This document shows positions 50,506-59,674 of a stretch of 64,000 nt of DNA, piece by piece. The stretch spans positions 254,132-318,131 of the forward strand of contig CAWBPA010000025.1 of assembly GCA_963790545.1 (NCBI GenBank), read 5' to 3'. The stretch's first letter is position 1; each line of letters starts with the position of its first letter. The position numbers were made by a program, and so were the translations under genes. The notes beneath the pieces are model-generated. The model made no database searches. It was given only the letters and a program-made list of their open reading frames with translations, and was not told the origin of the DNA. Source of the DNA: DATBJG01 sp963790545 (GTDB taxonomy: Bacteria > Acidobacteriota > Vicinamibacteria > Vicinamibacterales > JAMQPK01).

Positions 50506-51343
50506 TGGTGACAGTCCCGTCCGAATGCACTTTCCAGAACTTGATGCCGTTGAAGTGGTAGATGGAGTTAGTCCCTCGTACAGCGATTAACGCCTCGCGT
50601 GTGGGCTGGACGTAGCCGCTTTCGTCGGTCGCACGCGAGGCAATCACCGCCTCCCGGCCGTCGAAGCGCCACGGAAGTCGAAAGCGCGTAAATGCGATGG
50701 GCAACCGCGGCTCCTGCAGTGGCGCATTCACCCAGCTCGAGCCGCCATCGGTCGTGATCTCAACGCGCTCGATTCGTCCCCGCCCCGACCAGGCCAGTCC
50801 CGTCAGCTCGTAGAGTCCTGGGCCCGGCAACGTTTGCGCTCCCGATGGGAACGTGATGACCGACTTCGCCTCCATCTGATAGGTAAAGATGCGCGCCTTC
50901 CCATCCGGCATGAGGTCCGAGTACTTCGAGGTTTCATCGCGCGCCATATAGGCCTGATTTGTGAGCCTCAGGCTGTGGAGCCACTTCACGTTGGCGTTGC
51001 CTTCCCATCCCGGGATGACGAGTCGAAGCGGATACCCCTGTGCGGGACGAAGCGCTTCGCCGTTCTGACCATACGCCACCAGGATGTCCTGCATGGCTTT
51101 GGCCAGCGGGATGCTGCGCTGCATCCGGCAGGCATCCGCGCCTTCCGCAATGACCCACGTCGCTTCTTTCCGAACGCCAACTTCGCCGAGCAGAAGCGAC
51201 AGCGGGACGCCGGTCCACTCGCTGCAGCTCACGAGCCCATAGCTCCGCTGGACGTCAGGTCCGGTTCGAGCCGCAAATTCTCCGGCACTGTTGCCACCGC
51301 ACTCCATGACAAGGATGCGGACCGACTTCGGGTCAGGGGGCAC
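50492..51343 (-). CDS. SoxC-like molybdopterin sulfite/sulfane dehydrogenase, N-terminus missing
   Basis: The 283 residues cover the C-terminal two-thirds of a sulfite-oxidase-family enzyme. The molybdenum Cys ligand lies in 'ILVMECGGNSAGEF' at residue 15; 'LVSCSEWTGVPLSLLL', 'YPLRLVIPGWEGNANVKWLH' and the dimerisation domain ('VEITTDGGSSWVNAPLQ', 'PWRFDGREAVIASRATDESG') follow. Full-length SoxC proteins are about 130-150 residues longer at the N-terminus, including a Tat signal and the first part of the molybdopterin fold. That part is absent. Sequence upstream of 51343 matches nothing in the family and differs in composition. The gene is therefore cut at the probable contig join rather than naturally short. 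It overlaps the cytochrome gene by 14 bp. Confidence 0.88.
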   Translation of the reverse strand: MPPDPKSVRILVMECGGNSAGEFAARTGPDVQRSYGLVSCSEWTGVPLSLLLGEVGVRKEATWVIAEGADACRMQRSIPLAKAMQDILVAYGQNGEALRPAQGYPLRLVIPGWEGNANVKWLHSLRLTNQAYMARDETSKYSDLMPDGKARIFTYQMEAKSVITFPSGAQTLPGPGLYELTGLAWSGRGRIERVEITTDGGSSWVNAPLQEPRLPIAFTRFRLPWRFDGREAVIASRATDESGYVQPTREALIAVRGTNSIYHFNGIKFWKVHSDGTVTNVDA

Positions 51344-51439
51344 ATAACAACCGTCCGGGATTCGCTTTTATCTTGGAGATGCTTGAGAGCGTCGTAAAGC
51401 ACATAGTAATCGGATCAGAGAGAATGAGGCAAGACATCC
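51344..51439. other. Probable chimeric join between two genomes
   Basis: The SoxC-like gene stops having homologous sequence at 51343. From about 51370 the base composition drops from about 63% to near 50% GC for a few hundred bases. All genes beyond are planctomycete-like and carry far more indels than those before. No repeat or insertion sequence lies here. The exact join is somewhere within this interval. Confidence 0.6.
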
Positions 51440-51920
51440 ATGGCTGATGATGACAGTATGTTTAAGCGGTAGGGTACCCGATTATTTGCGGTGGCGAGTT
51501 CCTGATCGCCGGTTATCTGACGATCACGAGTCTGAATAAAGACCCGATCAAAGAGATGCCCGATGACCAAGAAAACGCCAAGCCCCTATTTTTGCAACGC
51601 TTGCAGCAAAGACTTCATGCTAACTCCGCGGGCAGCCGCCGAGCAAGAACAAGAAGGTCAAGTGGTCTCTCGTGGAGGCGGGGACCCGAAGGCCCCCGGA
51701 CGGCATCCGCAACTGAAGATGGTCTGCTCCAGCTTGCGGCGCCGCGGAATTGGTGCCCACCACCCAGTGTGAGCTGCAGCACCGTTTATGTCACTGGCGA
51801 CTGTCCGAAGTGTATGGAAAACGCCGAGGTGGCGGAAGAAGCTACCCCCGAGGAAGAGGGTCAGGCCGGCTGGGCGGAGCCCGCTGACGGATGTGTCACC
51901 AGAAGCCCCGGTGTTCCTTC
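51440..51920 (+). CDS. Small zinc-ribbon membrane protein (frameshifted)
   Basis: An ATG at 51440 opens MADDDSMFKR. Neighbouring frames then hold a hydrophobic stretch ('GGEFLIAGYLTITSLNKDPI'), a first Cys pair 'PYFCNACSKDF', a second region that reads 'VCPACGAAELVP' in another frame, and a third 'VYVTGDCPKCMENAEVAEEA' ending in an acidic tail (TPEEEGQAG). Together these suggest one protein of about 150 residues with a membrane segment and two or three zinc-ribbon CxxC pairs. At least three indels interrupt it. No specific family is assigned. The end coordinate is approximate. Confidence 0.4.
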
Positions 51921-52170
51921 AACGTTGAATGGACGGTTGCCGCTAAGAGGTCTCAGTGCACCGAAACCCATGCCGGCCGAATTCTTCCTGTGTACTAAAG
52001 ACTCACCCTTCGAATTTCTTGCAGCTTACCTCAGACTCAGGTATCATGACCTCATGCTAGGTGAGGAGTAATGCTCTCACCAACGGGACTGGGCGGTTCC
52101 CTCTATGCAGGAATAGCTCGGATCCGGGCCGCAGTGTAGGGAGTCCGAGCCCGGAGAGGACTTTGAGTGT

Positions 52171-52615
52171 ATGTACGAAAGATTGAGCACCGCGCAGACA
52201 GGGGTCGTCAAGCTGGCCCACGATATCGCTCGCGAATACGACCAGGAATACGTCGGCACCGAGCACATCCTCTTGGCTATCACCTGCGTGAAGGTACGGG
52301 CGTCGCGGTGCAACTCCTGGAACGGCACGACATCGCCCGCATCGAAGCTGAAAGATCAAGTGGACCAACTGGTCAAACGAGTGCGAGACGCCTGGGTGTC
52401 CGAAGGCGGTCTCCCCGGCACACCGCACTTTCGCAATGTGGTAGCACACAGCCATCGAGCAAGCCCGGCAGTTGGAATCCAAGGAGGTCTGCACGGAGCA
52501 TCTGTTGCTGGCCCTCCTCCGCGAACAAGGCCGTGTAGCCCACACGGCCCTCAAGAACCTGGACCTGGACCATGCCAAGGCCCGGCAAACGCTCTGGAAT
52601 TGTACCGAAACCTGA
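52171..52615 (+). CDS. Clp N-domain protein (ClpA/ClpC N-terminal repeat only), frameshifted
   Basis: The start MYERLSTAQTGVVKLAHDIA is followed by 'REYDQEYVGTEHILLAIT', the first Clp_N motif. In the next frame 'REGTGVAVQLLERHDIARIE' continues it. After 'LPGTPHFRNVV' the second motif appears in the third frame: 'IEQARQLESKEVCTEHLLLA' then 'LLREQGRVAHTALKNLDLDH', ending at TGA 52613-52615. The whole is about 148 residues, with no AAA+ domain after it. Stand-alone Clp N-domain proteins exist in planctomycetes and bind adaptors or substrates of the ClpCP protease. At least two indels are needed to join the pieces. Confidence 0.75.
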
Positions 52616-53419
52616 AATCCAATCGCCCTCGACCGAAACCGTCATCCCCGCCAGGAGCAGACACGCGAGACCGCGTCGGCCATTCGTGCGGATCGAACCC
52701 CCGTACTCGAGGAGCGTGCTCGCAGGCCATGCCCTCCCGGCCGCAGCTGGACGTGGCGCCGCCTCCTGCCTGTCCTACGTGAAGACGCCCGATATCTTCT
52801 ACGTCATTCACAACCCTATAAAACACCTTAAAGAGCAACACACGAGAGGGAAGCGTGAGCTTGCTGCGCCTGTTGCGACATCGACTGCCGGCCCAACGGG
52901 AGAGGAACCGCACTCCACATCATTCATGGTCTCGGCAGCGGCGAATCCGGGATTATTGATTATTCGGCAAGAGCCCCCGTCCAAGCAGCGAGTCTGTCCG
53001 AATGACTCCGCACCCAGGAAAGTTGACCAGACCTATCTGGCCGTTGAGAGGGAAAGCCTGAAGCCTTCGAAGGCTCCGAGTCGGCCATGCGAAGCCGCTT
53101 CCACCCACAGCCTCCGAAGCCATCGGGATGTGACTGGGGACCATCGTCCACCCCGGCGAACGCTACAGCCTCGTGCAGATCAGAACGTGCGGAGGTCGCA
53201 GCAGGAGGCTGCGGGGGTTCCTGCGTTCAAGACGTACTCCCGTGCTCGAGAGTAACACCGCGGCGAGCATGACACCGACGAACCCTACGCGGGTCGTTGC
53301 GGGTTGAGCCTCACAAGGAAGTGGTCCTGGTCTGATCCGACCGGCACGGGGGAAAGCCTTTGGGGACTTTCCGCTCCTGCGGCGACCAGTTTCAAGGCTG
53401 CCGCAATGGAGAGGGATCT
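52616..53419. other. Gap without a recognisable gene
   Basis: Open frames exist on both strands, but none shows a recognisable domain, signal peptide or ribosome site. Given the density of indels nearby, part of a real gene may be hidden. The last 250 bases could include the PUA N-terminus of the RlmI-like methyltransferase ('TIVHPGERYSLVQI' and 'VEPHKEVVLV' are read), but I cannot assemble it. Confidence 0.35.
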
Positions 53420-54393
53420 GCTTGAGGATTACCCTGATTGTGGCCCTGAATGCACAGCTGGTATGTCGCGCGAGGAGCGGACGCTGACGTCTGCCGCCTC
53501 TTCGACGGGGCGACCAATGGTCGGTATACGGGGCTGATCGCGGAGCGTTTCGGCCACGTCGGCGGTGGGACCCGATCCGGAGCAATTCACCGGCGGATCG
53601 CAGCGAGCCACGGCGGCGGCGGGGTTCCTTCATGCACGCCTTGCGCTCGGCGCCGTCTACCACAAGACGCTCGCCAAACAGCAACTGCCAGTCGATGAAA
53701 GAGAAGTCCGAGCTTGGCTCCAAACCGCTTCTGGGTGAAGCCGTCGTTGAAGCGTGGTGATGGCAGGAAAACAGCCTGAAGTTCTTGATTGAGTCCAAAC
53801 GTCGGGTATGCTAGGGGTTTGTTTCTCGATGAAGCGAGAATCGCGGTCGCATGCGGGACCTGGCGGCCGGACGGCGTGTGCTCAACACCTTTGCCTACAC
53901 CTGCAGCTTTTCGGTGGCGGCGGCCATCGGCGGAGCGGCCACAACGGTGAGCGTGGATCTTTGGGCTCCGGACACTCCAACTGGGGTCGGCGAAGTCTCA
54001 AGGCCAACAGCGTGGCGGCAGCGTCCGCGGCTTCATCCGATCCGAGGTATTGGATTACCTGACGCGGGCCAGGCGACAAAGAGCGGCGAGCTCGATTTGA
54101 TCATTCTCGATCCGCCGACTTTCGCCCGCAGCAAGAAGCCCCAGCGGGGAATTATCCATCAGCGAAGACCTCGAAGCCCTGATTCAGGAAAGCCTGCGTT
54201 TGCTAATCCGGGCAGGATAATGCCTGCTCAACACCAACGGCCCGCAATCGATCGCTCGGGCTTCCTCAAGGAATGGTTGGCTGACGAGGCAGGTGAGCGG
54301 CACTACCGAATCCTGGCCATCCCGGATTGCCCACCCAGTAACACGACCCAAGACATTCCAAGAGCCTGTTGGTGCAGTGGGTTTGAAAGTTAA
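53420..54393 (+). CDS. RlmI-like class I SAM-dependent rRNA methyltransferase (heavily frameshifted)
   Basis: Pieces in all three frames follow the order of RlmI-type 23S rRNA cytosine methyltransferases. 'RLFDGATNGRYTGLIAERFG' is the middle domain, and 'GFLHARLALGAVYHKTLAKQ' and 'ENSLKFLIESKRRV' follow. The SAM domain reads 'GLFLDE' then 'NRGRMRDLAAGRRVLNTFAY', 'TCSFSVAAAIGGAATTVSVD', 'RRQSGELDLIILDPP', 'TFARSKKPQRG'. The sequence LNTFAYTCSFSVAAA is the SAM-binding loop, and LDPPTFARSK is the catalytic DPP motif of the family. At least six indels interrupt it. The 5' end is not defined. Confidence 0.65.
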
Positions 54394-54720
54394 CTCTTGG
54401 TCATGGCCGCGTTCTCAATGTCCCACCCGAACGTGAACTGGCCGCCTAGTTCTCATTGAAAAGTACCTCCGCACCATGAACATCGACCAGGCACCGGATC
54501 CAATAGTCCATGGTTTGCACTGACTTCCGATTCGGCAGCCGGAAACGGATCGTGGGTTCGTTTGGTAGGTTTAATGTTTATGACAGCCCATGCCCATCCC
54601 CTGCCCATGGCGACGCAGCCGTCGGCACCACGAACATCCTAATGACAGCGAGGCGCACCACATGAGATGGACAGGAGGGCGCGGAGGGAAAAGAGTCACG
54701 GTGCCACAGCTTGGCTACCG
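54394..54720. other. Gap without a recognisable gene, upstream of tRNA
   Basis: No protein-coding frame with recognisable sequence is present on either strand. The stretch precedes (on the minus strand follows) the tRNA-Ala gene and could hold its terminator, but none is clear. Confidence 0.4.
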
Positions 54721-54793
54721 ATGAGAGCCGACCGGGGTCGAACCGGCTACCTCCTCGTTGCAAACCAGGCGTTCCCAAATGAGCTACGGCCCC
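54721..54793 (-). tRNA. tRNA-Ala (anticodon TGC), with base errors in the D arm
   Basis: On the minus strand the sequence begins GGGGCCGTAGCTCATTTGGG. The anticodon loop reads TTTGCAA (anticodon TGC) within the stem CCTGG/CGAGG, and the T arm is GCCGGTTCGACCCCGGT. The acceptor 3' strand CGGCTCT pairs with the 5' GGGGCCG apart from wobbles. The D arm lacks bases compared with a standard tRNA-Ala and the anticodon stem has one mismatch, in line with the error rate in this part of the contig. No CCA is encoded. Confidence 0.75.
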
Positions 54794-54964
54794 TGTACTG
54801 ACGGCGCATCTTGAACGGTCAGAATAAACGCTGAGGCACGCTCAGCTACAGCCCTTGGTCCCTGGGCCGCCACCTTTGCACGAGATGATCGGGAACACGC
54901 GGGCGGCCACTCACCACGGCGCTAGAATTGCAGCATCATGCCAGACCCGCCTTCCGGAAAACCC

Positions 54965-55038
54965 TGGGCCCATCGGGACTGGAACCTGAGACCTCGTCGT
55001 TGTCGGCGACGCGCTCTAGCCAACTGAGCTATCAGCCC
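54965..55038 (-). tRNA. tRNA, body like tRNA-Ile, anticodon read as GAC (Val)
   Basis: A 74-base gene on the minus strand has acceptor GGGCTGA/TGGGCCC, D arm TAGCTCAGTTGGCTAGAGCG, anticodon stem CGTCG/CGACG with loop CCGACAA, variable GAGGT and T loop GGTTCCAGTCC. As read, the anticodon is GAC (valine), but position 33 is C instead of the invariant T. The body matches planctomycete-type tRNA-Ile(GAT), whose loop would be CTGATAA. Two T-to-C miscalls would account for both oddities. It lies 5' of tRNA-Ala on the same strand, the order Ile-Ala usual in rRNA spacers, though no rRNA is present. Confidence 0.65.
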
Positions 55039-55089
55039 CTGAACGCTCCGCCGCGGCCTGCTCCTGGACCGATCCCGGGCCATAATTCA

Positions 55090-56320
55090 ATCATAGGCGG
55101 GCGCCCAGCGGGCCGCAAACGGAGCCAATCTCACGTCCACGGGCATCCTGCAACCGGACGTGGTATTGGCAACAAAAGGCTCGATGCAGTGTTTGCAGTT
55201 GATGTGGAGCCGGCGAACTGACTCCCTCGTGCAGCATTTCACGCAGTTTACGTTTTGCCAAGGAGTTCCGGCACGCCGGGATGGTAAAGTCAAAAAGATC
55301 GGTCGCCCGGATCGAGATTTCTCGCACGCGGCACAGTTCAGAAATGATGCGGCAATCGGGGATGGCATCACGTGGAGCAGGAGGCCCGGCCAACCTGGCC
55401 TGTTCGCGCAGAACTTTGCCGAGGCGGAACTGGAGTCGCAGAGCGATAAAGGTGGACGCCGGCAGGGCGATTCCGGCCAGGAACATGACACAGCCACCCC
55501 CATGGCCAGCGGGTTGTGCCCAAGGAAGTTGGAGTCCCGACTGCGGAGCTGGTCAAGAGCGAACCAAGTGGATCCGTCGGGGCCCGGACCGGCTCCAGCC
55601 GCGCTGCCGGAGAAGGCCCCGCCCGCCGCTGCGATGATAAAGATGGTGATCATCCCCAAGGAAGACGATGCCAAGGCTGATCGCGTAGCCCCATCGCACG
55701 AGGCGTGATCGCTTGGCAAGGGCATCATCGGGAACGCATTGGCTAGATGCTCGAAGTAGGGATACTTCATGAACTCCCCGACGACTGAAATGAGTCCCCA
55801 GGACTACGGCGATTACATTCAGGATCATCTGAATCGGCTGCCGAAGGCCCATTGCCTGGATCGAGAGCATGATCACGCTTTGCCCTATGCCGATCAGCAA
55901 GGTGATGCGAATAATATTCCAGGCAGTCAGGTGTTTGTCTTCGCCCTTGCCGCTGGGATCTGGGGTTGTCAACGAACCATGCTCCGTCGACGCCGAGCAA
56001 AACCCCGATGAGTTGGACCAGTTCACAGGCGCTGACCGGCCCGAAGTATCAGGAAGCCTCCGAGGAAGCCCAGCACTGTCGCCAGAGCAGTTCCAAGAGG
56101 ATAAACTTCACGCCTCTGGCCATGGTCTGGACCCAATCGGGATCTCGTAGCGGAGCAGATCACCACGAGTGAGAGCGGACGGCAGTGCCACATCCGGACG
56201 AGGGCCTCGTCCGACGACCCCGCAGGTTCTAGTCGCACCGTCGGCAGGTGACGTCGGTCTCGATCGGCCCCGCAGTGGAGATCGACGTGTTTGCGGTAAG
56301 GCAGATTCTTGGATGTCCAT
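55090..56320 (-). CDS. Planctomycete zinc-ribbon multi-span membrane protein (frameshifted)
   Basis: The ATG at 56318-56320 is 16 bp after the yidC stop. Near the start, one frame reads 'TCRRCD' then 'NLRG', followed by a Cys region (C-G-TAVR); together these are the C-x2-C...YNLRG...CPECG zinc ribbon common in planctomycete membrane proteins. Membrane segments follow in changing frames: 'ALATVLGFLGGFLILRAG', 'NIIRITLLIGIGQSVIMLSI', 'LNVIAVVLGTHF', 'SLGMITIFIIAAAGGAFSGS', 'MFLAGIALPASTFIALRLQF'. The function is unknown. The C-terminal boundary is uncertain because of repeated indels. Confidence 0.5.
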
Positions 56321-56336
56321 AGCAGGGACCCCCTGA

Positions 56337-58400
56337 CTACTTGTTCGCTTGCCGGCGCTTGGCCTCTTCAGCGGCCTTAAGCAGATTCTGCCATAGCCCC
56401 GGCTTATAACCGCACGTGGCATCGCTGAGTTGCGGGTGAGTTTCTGTTCCCGTGGAGGCGGGCTTTGTTCGCCGCGCGTCTGAGCTGCTTGATGTGCTTG
56501 CGGATGTGGAGCTGTTCCAGTGTGCCAAAAAACGTGCTGGACATGATGTAAAGGGTGAGTTCCGCTGGGCATTTTGTACATGAAGATGGCGAACATCACG
56601 CTCATGAAAGGCATGATCTTCTGCATCTGGGCCGCCTGGTCAGCAGCGGCGCCGCTATGGCCACTGGCGGGAGGCGGAGTTTTTGGCATCGTCTTCTGCT
56701 GCACAAACATGGCCACGGCCAGGAGCAGGGAAGAACGTTCGAACTGGTCATCGGCCCCGTGATGCTGCCGAGCAAGGGAATGTGAACGCCGGGGAGTTGA
56801 ACAGGTGAACCAGGGCGTCGGGCGCGGTCCGGTCCTTGATCCAGAAAACAAACTTCTCATGCCGCATGTCGATGTTGTAGCTGAGCGACGTGTACAGCGC
56901 GATCCAGATCGGCATCTCGATGAACATGGGGATGCAGTTGATCATCTGCATGGCCGGACTGACGCCCTCCTCCCGCTGAGCTTCATCTGCTCCTGGGCCA
57001 GCGGGCTTTGTCGTTGGCGAAGCGTTTCTTGAGCTCCTCGATCTTGGGCATGAGCTTGGCGTTGCGTTCCTGCATCCGCATCATGCTCACCTGCGTCCGC
57101 TTGGTCAGCGGGTGCGAAACCGCCACGGACGATCAGGACCATGAGAATGATGGCTCCGCCATAGTTGCCCACCACGGCCTCCAGCATCCCCAACAAGCCC
57201 AGCATAAAGCTCACCAGCCACTTCGGTGTAATGAAGCGGATGCCCATGTTGAAGCTGGCCAAATTGCTCGTAGTGATTGCGGGCCAGGTAATCTGAATTA
57301 CGGTCGTCCTTGAGAACGACAGCCCATATTGGGGCCCAGGTAGCATTTCCATGGGGTAAGCTGCGACTTGACCGGGCCCTAGAGTGCTTGTCTGGGTGAT
57401 GAAGCAGCCGGTGATGTCGGAGGTGCCGTCCGGGGCCGCGTGCTTGGTCTGGTCAAGGTCCACAGCCTTCACGGCCTTCAAATACTGGGCGGGCTCTGTT
57501 GACGAACGCCCTCGAACCGGGGCCACCACCACCGCGAAAAACTTATTGAGCAGGGCCACCCCAGAGCAGATCGCCCTCTGTTTCGTCATCGTCAAGCTGA
57601 CCTCCGCCTGGCCCTCCACCCGGGCCGCCTGAAGCAACGTCACCTGGGGTGGTCCTCCGGCAGCCTGACGGATGCCTGTAAATATGCCCCGATCGTCGAA
57701 GCGGATGTCCGCCTTGTGAATCCCGATGGGACCGCAGGTGTTGCGCGATCACCGAATGCGGCGAGGCTCCAGGTTCTCGATCTTCAAGTCCACGAAAAGA
57801 TCGTATGGATCGAACATGCACAGTTTGACGCGGGAGAACGTAACTCCTCGTCAAGCACAGCGCTGCGGCATCGGCTTCTCGAACCTCGAGCGAAAACACA
57901 ACGGAATCCGCTTCGGAACTCGAGGACCGCTCCACACGCCAAAAGGCCGCGGCCAGGCTCAGCTCCCGGCCGTCCACGGTCGAGCTTCAAGGGTAAATGA
58001 ACCTCTTGTTTCCCAGTGGGGTTCAGGGTAGGAGTCAACAGGGCGTAGCGATCCACGGATTTACTTGAGCAGCAAAATCGCTGAGCCTGACCGTCTGGAT
58101 GGCAGCACCAAGATTCGTGCCAAGAACGTGCATGCGAAAGGGTACGGACCGGCCGGATCCTAGCCCCCAACTCGAAAGTCTCCTCAGATTCCGCGCCACG
58201 AACGCGAAGCGCACAGCCGAGTCAGTGCAACCACGGCCGCTTGTTGCCCAGCGGTTCCATTGCCGGGGGGCGGTTGGCTTCTAGCGAAGTCACCTAAGGA
58301 AGGCTGCGTCGTGACTCCAGGCGGTGTCAGGGGGATCGGCCAGTGACCCTGGCCACGAAGGTCCAAAGCATGAAGGGCGTCACGCAGAGCACCGCACGGA
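56337..58400 (-). CDS. yidC: Membrane protein insertase YidC (heavily frameshifted)
   Basis: The pieces together give a full-length YidC of about 650-690 residues. The periplasmic P1 domain is seen as 'NLGAAIQTVRLSDFAAQV', 'YALLTPTLNPTGKQEVHLPL', 'DGRELSLAAAFWRVE' and 'RAICSGVALLNKFFAVVVAP'. The insertase core follows: 'NYGGAIILMVLIVRG', 'MQMINCIPMFIEMPIWIALY', 'TSLSYNIDMRHEKFVFWIKD', 'PAFTFP' and 'QAAQMQKIMPFMSVMFAIFM' then 'YKMPSG'. The C-terminal basic tail is 'GLWQNLLKAAEEAKRRQANK', with stop at 56337-56339. YidC inserts proteins into the inner membrane with or without SecYEG. At least eight indels interrupt it and the exact start is not resolved. The neighbouring rnpA/rpmH genes usual upstream of yidC are not seen; a metallophosphoesterase is there instead. 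Confidence 0.8.
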
Positions 58401-58596
58401 GCGGAGAGCTTTTTATCGTCTCGCCGGGCACCGGGCTGGTTCACTGGCGATGATCCACCTTACCCCGGCCCAACGGAGCGCGAAGCCGAAAATCGAAGTC
58501 AATGTCACCGAAATTCGGCGAGGCCCATCCGCGCCGACAGTCGGCCGCCTGCCCACAATTCGAACGCATCGCGCGGTGTTGGATCGCACCGACTGC

Positions 58597-59423
58597 TCAA
58601 CGACCATCGAGCAGCCGGTTTCCTGAATCATCCAGCTCCGGCACCGCCAGAATCTTCTTGACCGCTTTTTCAACGTCATATTTCAACCGCCCAACTCCAA
58701 GATCATGGCCCCTTTGGCTTCACCACGCAATTCGCCGATCGTCTCGTTAGCTAGCAGGTCATCGACCTCGTGAAGCACCGCGTAGCTCGCCCTGGGGTCG
58801 CGGTCACGCGGCTGGCCCACGCTTCCGACGTTGATAATCGCTTTTCTTCCTCGGTGATGGCGGAATCGTTCAGGTCCGGAAGATCGTTCGGCGGTTCGAA
58901 GTACGGGTCTTCTAAGAATACGCCCGGTACATGGGTGTGGCCGACCATGCAGGCCAGTGGTTGGGGCCCGCTTCGAAATTGGCCAGGATCTTATTCGGGT
59001 TCGTATAGACGTCCTCGGGGAACAGGTACTCATTGACCGGACGCCGGGGCGAGGCATGGAACAAAAGAAGGCCTCGCATCCTGTCTCAGAGGCGATCGTC
59101 CCAAAACCTCCAGACGTTTATTTCGTACGGATTTCTTCCGGCTCGTCCTCGAAGACCTGCCTCGTCCAGTAGCAGGCCCTCTCCGCACCGACGTTGAAGT
59201 TGTGCGGTTCGTAAAGACAGCGTGATCGTGATTGCCGCACAGCATGATCGGGCAACGCTGGTACAATGTCGAGACATTCCTTGGGGCTGGCCCCGTAGCC
59301 GACTACGTCGCCCAGGCAATAGATCTCCTCGATGTCGCGCCGGTCGATGTCAACCAGCACGGCCTCAAGAGCCTCCAGGTTGCCATGGATATGCGAGATA
59401 ATTGGGAACGTTTTCTGCTTCAC
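58597..59423 (-). CDS. Metallophosphoesterase (calcineurin-like, frameshifted)
   Basis: The protein of about 275 residues starts MKQKTFPIISHIHGNLEALE at 59423. Metal-binding motifs are 'SHIHGN' (normally SDIHGN), 'IYCLGDVVGYG', 'CGNHDHAVF' in the next frame and 'MVGHTHVPGVFLEDPY'. A conserved segment 'KAIINVGSVGQPRDRDPRAS' is shared with YfcE-like and PrpA-like bacterial phosphodiesterases. The end reads 'VEKAVKKILAVPEL' and stops at 58597. The Asp-to-His change in the first motif and three to four indels are most simply sequencing errors. Upstream and downstream spacing is compatible with an operon with yidC. The substrate is unknown. Confidence 0.75.
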
Positions 59424-59674
59424 CCGCCTGCCGTTTCACCGGTGTGGCGGGCTGGACGATCCGGCGCGGCCCAACTGGTTCCTTTCACCGGGGGTCGAGC
59501 CGCAGGTCGTGCGGACCCCACCGGCGAGCGGATCGGGATGTTAAGGCGTGGCGTCTGCGGCGTCAACGATGGCATGGCTGGCCCGAGAAAACATAGCGAT
59601 CTTCGTCAGCGTGGCGACAGTTCGGTGTGCTAGCAAGCAGAAGGCGCGATCGATCTACAAGACTGAAAGCTGAT
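59424..59674. other. Gap between protease and metallophosphoesterase genes
   Basis: No coding or structural signal is evident on either strand. It would contain the terminator of the protease gene and the promoter of the metallophosphoesterase gene, but neither is distinct. Confidence 0.4.

Noticed and set aside
54825..54875. tRNA-like stretch (TAGCTGAGCG with a nearby GTTCAAG) on the minus strand between the two tRNA genes
   Set aside because: No acceptor stem or anticodon arm can be formed; it is probably a chance match or too damaged to call.
54721..55038. rRNA operon suggested by the Ile-Ala tRNA order
   Set aside because: No 16S or 23S sequence is recognisable on either side; protein genes flank both ends.
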